From Benincasa hispida (taxonomy: Eukaryota; Streptophyta; Magnoliopsida; Cucurbitales; Cucurbitaceae), in assembly GCF_009727055.1 (NCBI RefSeq), contig NC_052353.1:63585088-63649087 (forward strand): a stretch of DNA of 64,000 nt, given 5' to 3'. A program made the position numbers and the translations under genes. Position 1 is the stretch's first letter. Each line of letters opens with the position of its first letter. Below are positions 11,641 through 23,171 of this stretch, piece after piece. Below the pieces are notes generated by a model. That model saw nothing but the letters and a program-made list of their open reading frames with translations. It did no database searches and had not been told where the DNA came from.

Positions 11641-13506
11641 TGTAGTAATAATTTTTGTAATCTTTATTATGCATGCACTGTGATGATAGATATTATGCTG
11701 CAAGCTTATGTTGCCATAAACTTGTGAGGGTAAAAATGGATCTATCTTTATTTATTGCGCTGATGATGAATGAAAATGATGATGTGTTATGCACTCAAGT
11801 GCTTTGCGATAAAGATATTTTACGATACTACGTTCTAAGTGTATGCATTGATGATAATATGCTCGTAGTATGCGAAGATGTAGTGTGTGTCACAAGTTTT
11901 CTTGCGCTGGAACCAAGTATAATTCCAATGCAAGTTTCTTAAAACGATCCAAGGTCAAACACGAGGCTTGTTGTCGTTAGATGTGATACTAATGTGGTAT
12001 ATGCGACCGATTGTCATAAAGAATAAAGAATTTGGTTTATGTGGAAATGTAAATTGCATTGAAAGTAAAATGCGTGTAAAATAAAAAATGTTGATAAAAT
12101 AAATTCTAAACTACTAATATACAAGATGAGGACTGGCTGTGAAGTTGTACAAAAGAATCTAATGAATGCGATGGCAAGTCTTATGAGTGAAGCAAAAAGA
12201 GAATGAGTAGAGAGAAAGGACATCGCAAGTTTTTCGATCTCGTTAAAGATGCAACTAAGGTTCCACTTTCCCTTGGCTTACACCTTTCAGTGATCGGTCG
12301 CGTTCCCATACGTCTATGGTGAAATAGAGATGAACGTGATGAACGCAAGGTTGTTTCTATCACTGGAAATACTTCTCGCTTTAGTTAACACATTCTTCCA
12401 ACCCTCTCTCGTAGGCGGAATAACATCTTCACTTCTGCTCTCATAGGTGAAGATGCCGTCGAGCATGCTTTAGCTAAACTTAGCCGATTACCTTAACACA
12501 TATTAACTCACTCGCTTAATTCTTCCTTTTTACCCAGGGGATTAAGAACACATGATGTAGAAAATGGATGATAAATGTATGGAAAAGGACAGAGAGATGA
12601 TAATGATGACGATAATAAGATTTAATTCTAAAGATAAGCGTTTGATACATGATTTGTAAATGAGAGATTAAAGAAGATGAACACAGTAGATGAAATGAAA
12701 GGAAATAGAAACAAATACGGAAAGAGTTCAACGTCTTGACACAGATCCCGATCGGAGATATTTTTCTTGCCGACGTATGGATGAAGTGGAGAGGAAAGCT
12801 TCCCTCTCAGGCTTGCTTTCCCCGTAGAAGTGACCTTTTTGCATAGAGCTTCAGCTACGGAATCGAAAGAATTCCTTGCTCGGAGACTCACTTTTTAGCC
12901 TTGTCTCTTCAGACCAGCCTTTCTTGCAATGAATTCAAGGAAGCTATTTATAGACAAGACCTTGGCTCTTTGAATTTGTGGTCCCACTGTATAATTCTGA
13001 TAATTCCTACCATGGCGTAATAGGAAATTCCTCTCTGCTTCACGATCAATCTGTCATAATCGTACAATAGAAAGTTGTACACTTGTCAAAATCGTCCGCG
13101 AATGCGTTGCTCTTCACACCTTTGATCGACCGCCACATGCGGTGTTGTTGTTTTGATTACTGCATGTGGTTGAAATGCGTTGATCTCTATAACCCATGAT
13201 CGATCGTCACATGCGCCGTCATTGCGTTGATCATTTCTTCGTTCTTGATCGATTGGTGCATACAATGTAGATGCGTTGTACATTTTGTATTCGAGCCATT
13301 AACGCATGCGGTGACCTATTTCCTACAAAACAAAGACTGGAACATTCTATTTCGCCATCACAATGGGGTTAGTGGTTGCGTTCATGACATTTTTTTATTT
13401 TCATATTTTTCAGCCAATTCTTATATTATCGACGTAACTTTCCCTTCTTTTTGCCTCAATATCTAAATAAAACAGCATAAATAACTTGTATTTCTACAAG
13501 TTATCA
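11641..13506 (-). mobile_element. Athila-type Gypsy 5' LTR, element truncated
   Basis: Minus strand begins TGATAACTTGTAGAAATACA at 13506 and ends TACTACA at 11641. Both match the LTRs at 33810-35615 and 42896-44708. Shared internal blocks include the CATAAGACTTGCCATCGCAT segment and the ACTGCATGTGGTTG / CCACATGCGG pair. Length 1866 bp against 1806 and 1813 bp for the other two. No internal coding region follows on the left, so the element has lost its body. Open frames at 11673-12891 lie within the LTR and are not genes. Confidence 0.82.
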
Positions 13507-15346
13507 AAGCATAAGGATCATCTAAGCATTCAAGTTCACTAATTTTGGTAAAATATTAAGCATGCTCTTGCAAAAAAACAAGTGAGTTTCAAGGCATGCC
13601 TCTTGTAGAACTTCTTCAAAGCTCATTCTTCAGCTGCTATCTTCTTCAAATTTTATTGTAGACCACCTCAAGATCTTTTCCACTATTCTCTTGGTGCTCT
13701 AGATTGAGTTGTGGGACTCAAAACAAGCTTGAATCAAGGGATGAAGGAGAAATGCTTACTACAGTAATCTTGTTGAAGAACTCTTTCTTCAACCCAAATT
13801 TTCTCTTAAAATCTCTATAGATTGTATCATCGATTTTCACTCCAATCTCTTCATCATATTGCAGATCAACATGTAAAGAAGAGACTTGTATGAGTTGCAG
13901 CTCATGCTTGACGAAGACAAGACCAAGAAGATGCATTATGTGTGAGCTACTTCAAAGATGGATAATGGAAAGTCTTCATTTTCCATTTAAGTGTTTTGTT
14001 TTTTAATTTTCAAATTTTATTTAAAAAAATCAAAATGTGATTTTATAAAATCTATTTTTATTTTTAAAATAAAAATTTTAATTAATTTCAAAAATTAATT
14101 ATTAAAAAAACTTAATTAATTTAATATCAAATATTAATTAATTTTAACATATATCCATCTTTATATATTTAAATTATATATATATATAAACTCTCCTATT
14201 CCGTTTAATTTTTAAATTAAAATGTAATTATATCACATATAATTACTAATTCCTTTAATTCTAATTTGAACATTTCAAATTAACTTATCACACTATTCTA
14301 GGAGCTAGTCCGTTACAAGCTAGTAGAGGGACCTCGCGGACCTATAGATCATGGGCTCCAACAATCCGAGATTAATTGGTTAAACTCATTAGACCAGATT
14401 AATCTCCATTCGTTAACTAATGGGTCACTCTACTAAAGCTCATAGTTGACTCCCCTCACTGTAGATATATTATGTCTACATGATTTAACCATAATCAGCA
14501 AGTCGACCTTTCACAAGTTGTTCGTAATAACGGTTGGATCAAATATTTGTTTTATCACCGAGATTACGTCTTATTTCTCAAGTCTCTACTGATCCTCTAA
14601 TGAGCAACTGGTTTGTGATCCAATCACTAAACCAAAGTCTCTTAGCCCAGTCAGAGGATGGGGTCCCTTGTTCAAGACCTAGATTCAGTACTTGAGAGAA
14701 CAACCTTTCTCCTATCCCTAAATCGGGTAAGCATGAACTCCGTCTTGCATCCTATGTCCCCAACTATCTATCCGGTCTTACCCTTGAAATGGCAGTCTTA
14801 TTAAGCCGGCATTGTTGAGTCAACCCTCAACTATGCAAATCTAAGACAATCCCGAATGAACAGAAGCTCATAGTTAGCTCAGGATTAAGATCAAGTTACT
14901 TAGGTCATCTAGGTGAAATAGTCAGTCTTAAATAGTAAACAACGTTATAAAGTAAGAGTGACTTATTTCTTGATCCTGATCTTATGCAAACTCATTGCAT
15001 ATGACGCCCTCACTTCTCATGTTATAACATGTATGAATTAGGATCACATCGTATGTAGCACTTTACAACTCTTTGTAACAACTACAGAGTAGGCCGCATC
15101 CAATGGTGTTACCAGAATAAGGTACCCAACCTCATTCATGTACCATAGATCATTTTGACTATTTACTCGAACGTGATCCACTCTTATGTCTCCACATAAA
15201 GTTCAAGTACTCATACAATAGGCATGGGTCATAGTTTATTGGATTTAGACTTTCATACAATTTATGAAATCAATAACAAGTATATTGATTATAGAAGATG
15301 TTTTTATTTTTACAAACTACGAGTTTTTGGGACATAAAACCCAACA
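13507..15346 (-). mobile_element. Copia-type LTR, solo or truncated
   Basis: The minus-strand start TGTTGGGTTTTATGTCCCAA at 15346 matches the LTR start at 26342 in style. The segment 14290-15100 aligns with the conserved middle of those LTRs (region of a repeated clause equivalent to 27350-27430). The distal part (13507-13990) is different from the other Copia LTRs, so this is a separate subfamily. The left boundary is uncertain by some tens of bases. No primer-binding site or pol was seen on either side. Confidence 0.65.
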
Positions 15347-16179
15347 TTAAATTTGGTGTACTCCAAATTTTATTGGAATAAAATTAAAATCATATTCCAA
15401 ATTCCAGCCAAGATTCAAGGTACTAGCCAAAATTTACCCCAATGTTAAAGCTTCGGCATAATTTAAGTATTGCCTCAAATAAAAACATGGGCACACTGTG
15501 AGCTTCGCCAAATCAAAGTTGGAGGAAAGAGAGACAAAGTCAGAATTGTACTTCAAATTTTTATCAAGAACTAAGTATATTCCAAAATCTAAAAAAATCG
15601 TAGAATTTGGGATACTACTCAAAATTCAATTTGCAATTAAAGTTGAGAATAAATTCTACTTTAGTTCAAATTAGAGTTTACTCGGGAACAAGAAAAAGAA
15701 GGACTAAAATTCTTTTTTTTTTTTTTTTGTTTATTTGGCAAAAAGTGTGTCAAACAAACAAAATTCTCAAATAAAAAAAATTGAGTTATGAATGTGATGA
15801 ATGTCATTAAAAGAATCAAAAAACATACTTTGATTTTCAAATTACATTTTTCGAGATTCACCCCCGTATAGTGAATGAGAAATTTCGGCGAATCACGAGT
15901 TGCACTCATCAATGAAAGTCCGAGCCCATTGGAAAAATTATAAATTGGATTGGGCCGAATAATTAAAGTTGCTCGGGGCCAACCCAATTCAAACCCATAG
16001 TGAAAATTTTGGGTTAAATTAAAGATTAAGCTCAAAGCCAATATTTTGGCGCAACAACATATGAGTCCAATCCCAACTTTAGCCCAAACCCAATTTGGCC
16101 CAATAAATAATTAAGCAAGCTATGGAAGGCCCATGAGAAACCTCTATAAATAGAGATCTTATCTCTTCAGTTGAGGGGA

Positions 16180-16420
16180 GGTGAAAGGAACTGAAGGCAA
16201 AAGCCTCTGAAGATTTGAAACCTGAAGCTCCAAGGATCTTAAAAACATTACTACTCCAAAGATTTGAAGATCAAAAGACACTAAATCTCTGAAGATAAAA
16301 GACATATCAAATTTCTGAAGATCAAAAGAACCTAAAGCTCTGAAGATCAAAAGACATATTAAGCTTTGAAGATTTAAGCTCCCAAGATCTAAGACTCAAG
16401 CTCTAAGTGTTGAAAACCGA
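16180..16420. repeat. Degenerate CTCTGAAGATCAAAAGACAT repeats
   Basis: A unit of about 33 bp built on CTCTGAAGATCAAAAGAC appears at least six times with drift, ending in AAGCTCCCAAGATC-type variants. Confidence 0.6.
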
Positions 16421-16919
16421 AGCTTTTCAAGCTTCGAAGACTGAAGTTCTCAAATTTTGAAGAAATTGAAGATCTAAATTATTTGAAGCTTTGAAAGATT
16501 AGAAAATTTCATCAAACTGATCGTATCTTTACAACCTACAAGCTGAAGATATAATCTCCTCAAATCAAGGGTCAAGCCCAAGCTCATCTGTGAACTCTAT
16601 AAATAAAGAAGCTCTCCTCATTTGGAGGGGTCACAAATTCTACATTCAGAGAGCCTAGAGAGAATTCTCCCAACAACCAGAGGACTCACTGACTCCTAAA
16701 GCTGACCACACACTGAAGACTGAAGCATTCTTCCAAGACTTCAACTCCAAGATCATTACGCCTTTGCTTCCTCAAATCAAGCGTATGATTCAACTAAGAG
16801 AGAATTAGAGGATCAAGTACTAGAGATCAAACCACATCTCATAAAATCAACATCAACATCAATACCAACTCAAGTTCAGCTCCATGAAACAAGTTTCTCC
16901 AGAAGCCTCGTGTGAACAC

Positions 16920-17410
16920 TAATCCTCTAAGAAGATCATCAAGTCCAAAGTCCGGCATCCAAGAAGTTTATCAAGACCAAAGTCCGATCATTCAAGTAGA
17001 TCATCAAGCTCAAGGGACGATCATCCAAGAAGATAAAAAAGCCCAAAGGCCGATCATCCAAGAAGATCAAGCCCAAAGCTCTGGAAGATCAACAAGCCCA
17101 AAGGTTGATCATCCACAACAAACACAAAGACCGATCATCTAAGAAGATCAATAAACCTATAGGACGATCGTCAAGAAGATCAACAAGCCCAAAGGCCGAT
17201 CATCGAAGGAGATCAATAAGCCCAAAGGTCGATAGAAGATCATCAAGTCCAAATGCCGATGGAAGATCATCAAGCCCAAAGGCCGATCATGCAAGAAGAT
17301 CATTAAACCCAAAGGCCGATCATGGAAAAATGTCAACAAGCCTAAAAGCCGATCATCCAAGAAGATAAACAAGCTCGAAGGTCGATCATCTAAGAAGATC
17401 AATCAGTTTA
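16920..17410. repeat. Tandem repeat, unit about 27-30 bp, open on both strands
   Basis: Units of the form AAGCCCAAAGGCCGATCATC followed by CAAGAAGATC repeat about sixteen times. Because unit lengths are near multiples of three and lack stops, the array is open in two plus frames (16912-17142, 17105-17368) and one minus frame (17157-17402). The plus reading gives a basic S-P-K-A-D-H-R-R repeat. No start context, terminus or domain supports a real protein. Confidence 0.8.
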
Positions 17411-17560
17411 AATATGAAAGTTTATTTTGAATTCGTCAAAGAATAATTATATTGGAGACTGTACTCACTTTCCACAAAATTAATACAAGTACAAAGTTCA
17501 AGTTCCACGAAACAAATTTCTCTTAAAATTTCGTGCGAACAGTGTTTTTTATAGAAATCT

Positions 17561-18560
17561 AGATTTAGATTTTATCTACAATCTCATGCTATCTAAAACA
17601 ATCATGGATGAAATTTTCATTTTATCTAACAATGAAATAATAATAATAGTAATTGATGGCAAAGGAATTTTCAAAAACTAAAAAAATTAAAAAAAAAAAA
17701 AACTATATACTATTTGAATGTAAAATCTAAAAGGGTATATGAAAAAAAAAATTAAAAATACAATAAAATTCTAAATCACCTAAGGTTAGAAAGAAAAAAA
17801 AATCATAAAAATCATGTTAAAAAATAAATATAAAATTAAAAAATAGATATTATCTAAATATAATCTAAAAGGGACACAAAAACAAAATTTAAAAACACGA
17901 TAAAACTCTAAATCACGGTAAAATAGGAAAAAAAACACATAAATCATGTTAAAAAAATAAAAAATAAAAAATCTATTTACTATCTAAATCTAATATATCT
18001 TTTAAAATCTAAAAATGACTATATAAAAATATCTATTTGTATAATATTATAAAAAATCACGTTGATATATATATAGACATATAGATAAAATCTCATTCTA
18101 TCTAAAAATAATAATAATTGACGTTAAAGAAATTTTCTAAAAAAAAAAAATTTATATACTATAAAAATAAAATGGGGATATGAAAAAAAAAAAACACAAT
18201 AAAACTCTAAATCACATTAAAAAGGGAAAAAAATCACTAAGTCACGTAAAAAAAATTAAAAAAACCTATTTACTATCTAAATCTAATCTAAAAATCTAAT
18301 AGGAGCTCAAGTAAAGTTGTTCTCTCTTTTTTGACATTTATGTGAGAAAATTGAAGTGATAATAGATTTTTTCTTTTAAAAAAAATGATTTTACCTAAAT
18401 GATTCACGCTGAGAAAATATTTTTTTATATAAAATCTAGATTAAGATTTTATCTATAATCTCATTTATCTATGAAAATCTCATTTATTTAAAAAAAGTTA
18501 AACAAATAAAAAAATTTGATATCCTTTTATCTAAAAGAATTTTACCAATAATTTTATAAT
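17561..18560. repeat. AT-rich imperfect repeats, including a 298-bp period
   Basis: AATAAAACTCTAAATCAC-like blocks lie at about 17761, 17899 and 18197. TTTACTATCTAAATCTAAT blocks lie at about 17967 and 18265, exactly 298 bp apart, matching the 17899/18197 spacing. ATCTAGATTNAGATTTTATC recurs at 17566 and 18431. No gene was seen. Confidence 0.5.
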
Positions 18561-18890
18561 TTGTATAGCTATTTTAGTAGGCAACGTTTGAAAAATAACT
18601 AAGCCGTTTTTTTTTTTAATTGAAAAATGTCAACTTGTTTAAATTAGACCGAAAATTGGAATTCTGAGGTGGACTAAAATATCATCAATCTAAATAGGAA
18701 ATCTACCTTAAATAAAGATGGTAAAAAGTATATCTATTAAAATAATATAGTTTAAATTTAAATTAAGAGATAAACTAACAACAAAAATCTAAACGAAAGA
18801 GAAATCTTAACAGAAAATATCAATAATCCATTAAAATGATTTTTCAACAAAAGGGAAAAAAAGCAGGAAAAAGAAAAAACAAAATATTTA

Positions 18891-19166
18891 GGCCGTTTGA
18901 TAAACATTTGAATTTAAATTTTTGTTTTTGAAAATTAACCCTATTTCATCTACCTTTGATTTACATCTTACAATGATTGAATTATTAGCTAAATTCTAAA
19001 AACAAAAACAATATTTTGAAAGCTATTTTTTAGTTCTCAAAATTTGGTTTGTTTTTTTAAACCATTAGCGAAAAGTAGGTAATAAAGAAAAAAATTTAGA
19101 CGTGGAAGTAGTATAGACTTCATTTTTAAAAAACAAAAATAAAAAAAATGGTTACCAAATGAGATC
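18891..19166. mobile_element. Small non-autonomous DNA element (MITE-like), copy 1
   Basis: The left end GGCCGTTTGATAAACATTT and the right end AAATGGTTACCAAATGAGAT are imperfect inverted repeats bounding 276 bp of AT-rich DNA with no coding. Related copies lie at 47960-48177 and 61166-61402. Superfamily not determined; I did not find a convincing target-site duplication. Confidence 0.6.
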
Positions 19167-19429
19167 TTAATGTTTATCATTGAAAATCTTTAAAGATAAG
19201 ATTTAAAGGTGTATTAAAAAAAAAATGGAATCTATATACTTCAAACTTTGAGGGATGAAAATATCAAATATGGGATGTAATTCAAAAAATAGATAAGAGA
19301 AAATCTATCTACTATAATTTAAATGTAAATCATTCATAAATTTGGAGGGAAAATCTAGCTTCTATAAATATTTTAAAAAGTTATCTATTAAAATAATTAT
19401 AGTTTAAATTTAAGTTAATAATGTTTTAT
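19167..19429. other. Short AT-rich stretch, nothing recognised
   Basis: No open frame, repeat or motif that I could support. It separates the MITE-like element from the Gypsy LTR fragment. Confidence 0.5.
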
Positions 19430-20095
19430 CAAGTTGGCACTTCAGGAGTTTAGTAAGTAAATAAAGGTAGTAAGTATTGGTGAAAGGGCTAGTAATTGTT
19501 GTCGTCACATGTTCTTCCAGGTTAAGAGGGTAACCTGGGAGCGGGTGTGACAAGTTGGTATCAGAGCATAAGATTTTGGGAATGAGAGAGAGTCCATGCA
19601 TATGTCTAAGTCCCATAGTATGAGTCCCTAACATGTGTACATTTCAATAATTAGCAATGTCGAGGCAAAGTGGCAGACAAAGTAAGTAGACAGGAGACAG
19701 GAATACTGACCCTATCGCTAGAGGCTCTGTGGTTAGAAAAAACCCAATGGGAAGAAAGAGGAAGGTAAGAGAGATAGTGAATTCAAAAATAATGTCTGAG
19801 GGATAGTCCCAGGCTAGGGCAGATCCTCAGTTGGAGGAAAGAGTTCTTAAAGGGATAGCTCAGAGTTTAGCAACCAGTGTTGGATCAGTGCAGGTCGACC
19901 CAGAAAAGAAGTATAGCATTGAGAGGCTTAAAGCTATAGAAGTTGTGACCTTTGAAGGCACAACGAACCCAGCTAAAGCTGAAGTATGGCTGGATGTGAT
20001 TGAAAAGTGCTTTAATGTTATGAGTTGTCCAGAAGACAGAAAGGTTGGGCTAGCCACGTTCCTACTACAAAAAGGAGTGGAGAAGTGGTGGAAAG
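19430..20095 (+). mobile_element. Ty3/Gypsy 5' fragment: LTR end, PBS and start of gag
   Basis: 19430-19552 is the last 120 bp or so of a Gypsy LTR ending GGGTGTGACA, the same family as the solo LTR at 8039-10135. TGGTATCAGAGC follows at 19556-19567 as primer-binding site. A gag-like reading frame then carries VVTFEGTTNPAKAEVWLDVI and later CFNVMSC and LLQKGVEKWWK, typical of the Ty3/Gypsy retrotransposon gag domain. Everything after the WWK segment is missing and replaced by Copia gag. Confidence 0.75.
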
Positions 20096-20316
20096 TGATC
20101 TTCGCTACTCTTGCATTATTAGTCGCTGATAAACTGATTGGCGAGAATTACGCTAGTTGGAAGAATATCCTTAACACAATTCTTATCATCAATGACTTAA
20201 GGTTCGTCCTTATGGAGAAGTGTCCTCTATTCCACCTCCCAACGACGCTCGAAACATTCGAGACGCGTATGAGCACTGGACACGAACGAACGAAAAGGTC
20301 CGAGCGTACATCTTGA
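19831..20316 (+). pseudogene. Chimeric open frame: Gypsy gag fused in frame to Copia gag
   Basis: A 161-codon open frame starts with ATG at 19831. Residues 1-90 or so are Gypsy gag (FEGTTNPAKAEVWLD, VEKWWK). From about residue 92 the sequence is Copia gag (ALLVADKLIGENYASWKN, then IINDLRFVLMEKCP). The switch lies near base 20095 with no stop or frameshift. After about 20225 the Copia reading continues in another frame (20220-20417: NEKVRAYILTSLNDVLAKK), so the fused frame soon leaves gag. It may be chance fusion by deletion or insertion. Expression is unknown. Confidence 0.65.
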
Positions 20317-20319
20317 CCA

Positions 20320-20986
20320 GCCTTAATGACGTTTTGGCCAAGAAGCATGAGCCTATGATCACTACATGTGAGATCACGGAGCCCCTGAGGGGAATGTTCA
20401 GATGGCCGTCCGTGTAGCTCAGTCATGACGCTCTTAGTACATCTTCAACTCACGGATTAAGGAGGGAACATCTCTTCGAGAACATGTTCTGAACATGATG
20501 GTTCACTTCAACGTGGCTGAGATGAACTAGTTGAGCATCGATGAGGCCAGCAAAGTTAGCATTATTCTGGAGTCATTACCAAAAAGCTTCCATCATTTTG
20601 TAAACAATGTTGTTTTGAATAGGGTTGATTACAACCTTATAACTCTACTCAATGAGTTGCAAACTTTCCAATATTTGCTGAAAAGTAAGGAGAAGAAGGT
20701 TGGGGAGGTAAATGTGGCCTCATTTTCCAAGAAGTTCCACAAAGGTTCGACCTCTGAAACTAAGTCTGCACCTTCTTCTTCCGGCACCAGCAAGTGGAAG
20801 AAGAAGAAGGGTCATAAGGGGAAGGTGCCTGCTAACCCAACACTTGCTACTCCACGAGGTAGGCAACTAGTGCAGGTTGACAAGAAAAGCGTTTCCACTG
20901 CAATCAGGATAGGCATTGGAAGCGGAACTACCCACGTGATTTGGCTGAGAAGAAGAAGGCCAAACAAGGTAAATACGATTTACTAG
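20320..20986 (+). pseudogene. Copia gag remnant (second element)
   Basis: After a frameshift near 20225, gag continues through YEHWTRTNEKVRAYILTSL, and from 20531 through MSIDEASKVSIILESLPKSF and a lysine-rich tail (KWKKKKGHKGK). A TAG at about 20528 interrupts it. A CCHC knuckle is not clear; the region at 20900-20960 where it should lie is in poor condition. Confidence 0.7.
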
Positions 20987-21009
20987 TTTTGGAAACTTAT
21001 TTAGTGGAG

Positions 21010-21615
21010 AATGATGATTCTGCCTGGATTATTGACTTTATTGATGATTCTGCCTGGATTATTGACTCTAGGGCCACTAACCATGTTTGTTCTTCATTTT
21101 AGAAAATTAGTTCCTAGCGGCAACTTGGTGTTGGTGAGATGACGATGCGAGTTGGAACCGGGGACGTCGTCTTAGCTGTGGCAATGGGAGGTCTTCGGTT
21201 GACTTTACATAATAGGTTTATCATTTTGAATGATGTTTATGTAGTTCCCGAGTTAAAGATGAACTTAATTTTTGTAAAGTCTTTGCTTGAATGTAATTAT
21301 ACACTTAATTTTTCAGTTAATAAAGTGTTTATTTTGAAAAATGGTGTTGATATATGTTCGGCTCAACTGGAAAAAAATTTGTATATGCTAAGACCGTTAG
21401 CAAAAAATTTCCTCTATAACATAGAGATATTTAAAACTGCCGTAACTCAAAATAAACAACTTAAAATTTCTCCTAAAGAAAATACCCAACTTTGGCTCCT
21501 ACATTTATGGCACATTAATCTCAATAGGATTGAGAGATTGGTGAAGAATGGACTTCTAACTGAGTTAGAAGAAAATCTTTACCTATGTGCGAGTCCTACC
21601 TTGAAGGAAAAATGA
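21010..21615 (+). pseudogene. Copia protease and GAG-pre-integrase remnant (second element)
   Basis: The protease active-site region DSAWIID is present twice, 30 bp apart (21013 and 21043), by a local tandem duplication. The second copy runs on into SRATNHVCSSF. The open piece 21139-21615 covers the rest of protease (TGDVVLAVAMGG) and the pre-integrase region (LWLLHLWHINLNRIE). In that region one zinc-site histidine is kept in HIN. Confidence 0.75.
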
Positions 21616-21639
21616 CTAAAAGACCTTTTTACTGGAAAT

Positions 21640-22270
21640 CGTTATAGGGCCAGAGAGCCTCTAGAACTAGTGCATTCAAACTTTTGTGATCCGATGAATG
21701 TATAAGTTAGAGGAGGCTATGAATACTTCATCATTTTTGTTGATGATTATTCAAGGTATGGATATGTTTATTTAATGCAACATAAGTCTGAGTCATTTGA
21801 AAAGTTCAAAGAGTTCAAGGGTGAAGTTGAAAATGCATTAAGTAAAACGATTAAAACACTTCGATCTGATCGAGATGGAGAGTTTTTGGATTCTGAGTTC
21901 CAGAACTATTTGATAGAACACGAAATAGTTTTTCAACTCTCAGCACCTGGTACACATCAGTAGAATGGTATATCAAATAGGAGAAATCGAACCCTGTTAG
22001 ACATAGTTCGATCGTTGATGAGTTACGCTTTCTTACCTGACTTGTTTTGGAGTTTTGCAATAGAGACTGCAGCTTACATCCTCAACTGTGTTCCCTCTAA
22101 GAGTATTGCCAGAACAACTTTGGAGTTGTGGAATGGTCGGAGAGCTAGTTTATGTTATTTCCCCATCTGGGGTTGCCCAACATATGTGCTTGAGGCTAAT
22201 CCTAAGAAATTGGAACTGCATTTGAGGTTGTGCCTACTTGTAGGCTACCTCAAATGGACATGAGGGAGTT
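21640..22270 (+). pseudogene. Copia integrase remnant (second element)
   Basis: The core reads LRSDRDGEFLD, so the second catalytic aspartate is kept. Then APGTHQ, a TAG stop and NGISNRRNRTLLDIVRS, where the third catalytic residue (normally glutamate) is asparagine. 22015-22263 gives the helical tail LPDLFWSFAIETAAYILN and PSKSIARTTLELWNGR, standard Copia integrase. Confidence 0.85.
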
Positions 22271-22367
22271 ATTTTTATGATCCTAAGGAAAATAAAGTGT
22301 TTGTATCGATAAACACTACTTTTCTTAAGCAGGATCATATAAGGAGTACAGACCTAGAAGCAAAATC

Positions 22368-23171
22368 ATGTTGAATGAGCTTTTCAAAGAAGCTATTGAA
22401 TCTTTAACAAGAGTTGTTGAAGAGCCTACTATCTCAACAAGAGTTGTTGATGTAGGTTCATCTAGTAGGTTAAATCCACCTCAAGTGTTGATGGAACCTC
22501 GATGTAGTGAGAGGGTTACGAACCCACCTGTTCACTATATGGGTTTAGCTAAAATCCTAGCTATGGTAGCTGATAGCGAAGTTGAGGATCTGTTGTCTTA
22601 TAAGAAGGCAATGAAGGATGTTGACCGAGATGAATGGGTCAAAGCCATGGATCTCGAAATGGAGTCTATACACTTCAATTCAGTTTGGGATCTTGAAGAT
22701 CAACCTGATGGAGTTAAATCTATAGGTTGTAAATGGATCTACAAGAGGAAACGAGGTGCTGATGGGAAGGTGCAAACCCTCAAGGCTAGAGTTGTGGCAA
22801 AGGGTTAAACCCAAGTAGAGGGAGTCGACTATGAGGAGACTTTCTCGCCTATTGCCATGTTGAAGTCTCTCCCCATCCTCAAGTCCATTGCCTCATATTA
22901 TTACTATGAGATATGACAAATGGATGTCAAGACTGCTTTTCTAAATGACAATCTTGAGGAGACCATTTATATGGAGCAACTCAAAGGATTCATAGCCCAA
23001 GTCAAGAGCAAAAGGTTTGCAAGCTGAATCGGTCCATTTATAGACTGAAACAGGTATCTCGATCTTAGAACATAAGGTTTAATACTGTGATCAAATCTTA
23101 CGGCTTTGACCAAAACGTTGATGAGCCTTGTGTCTACAAAAAAATCATTAACAATTCAGTAGTTTTCCTAG
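22368..23171 (+). pseudogene. Copia reverse transcriptase, N-terminal part (second element)
   Basis: 22368-22808 reads ERVTNPPVHYMG, DEWVKAMDLEMES and SIGCKWIYKRKRG, the usual start of Copia RT. A TAA then breaks the frame, and MDVKTAFLNDNLEETIYM follows in another frame. The segment ends at VVFLV where the inserted LTR begins. The catalytic YIDD lies on the far side of the insertion. Confidence 0.85.

Larger units (their letters stand above)
15347..17560 (+). other. LTR-like region with two TATA boxes and tandem repeats, unclassified
   Basis: TATAAATAG at 16145-16153 and TATAAATA at 16598-16605 are each followed by a short GAGGGG segment, as if one promoter block was duplicated 450 bp apart. 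Two similar blocks, ATGAAACAAGTTTCTCCAGA-like at 16885 and ACGAAACAAATTTCTCTTAA-like at 17508, also flank the repeat array. The GGCCCAA words at 15930-16140 are common in plant LTRs. No protein domain is visible, so the family is not named. Confidence 0.4.

Noticed and set aside
11673..11942. 89-codon plus-strand open frame
   Set aside because: It lies within the Athila-type LTR on the opposite strand and is not open in the other LTR copies.
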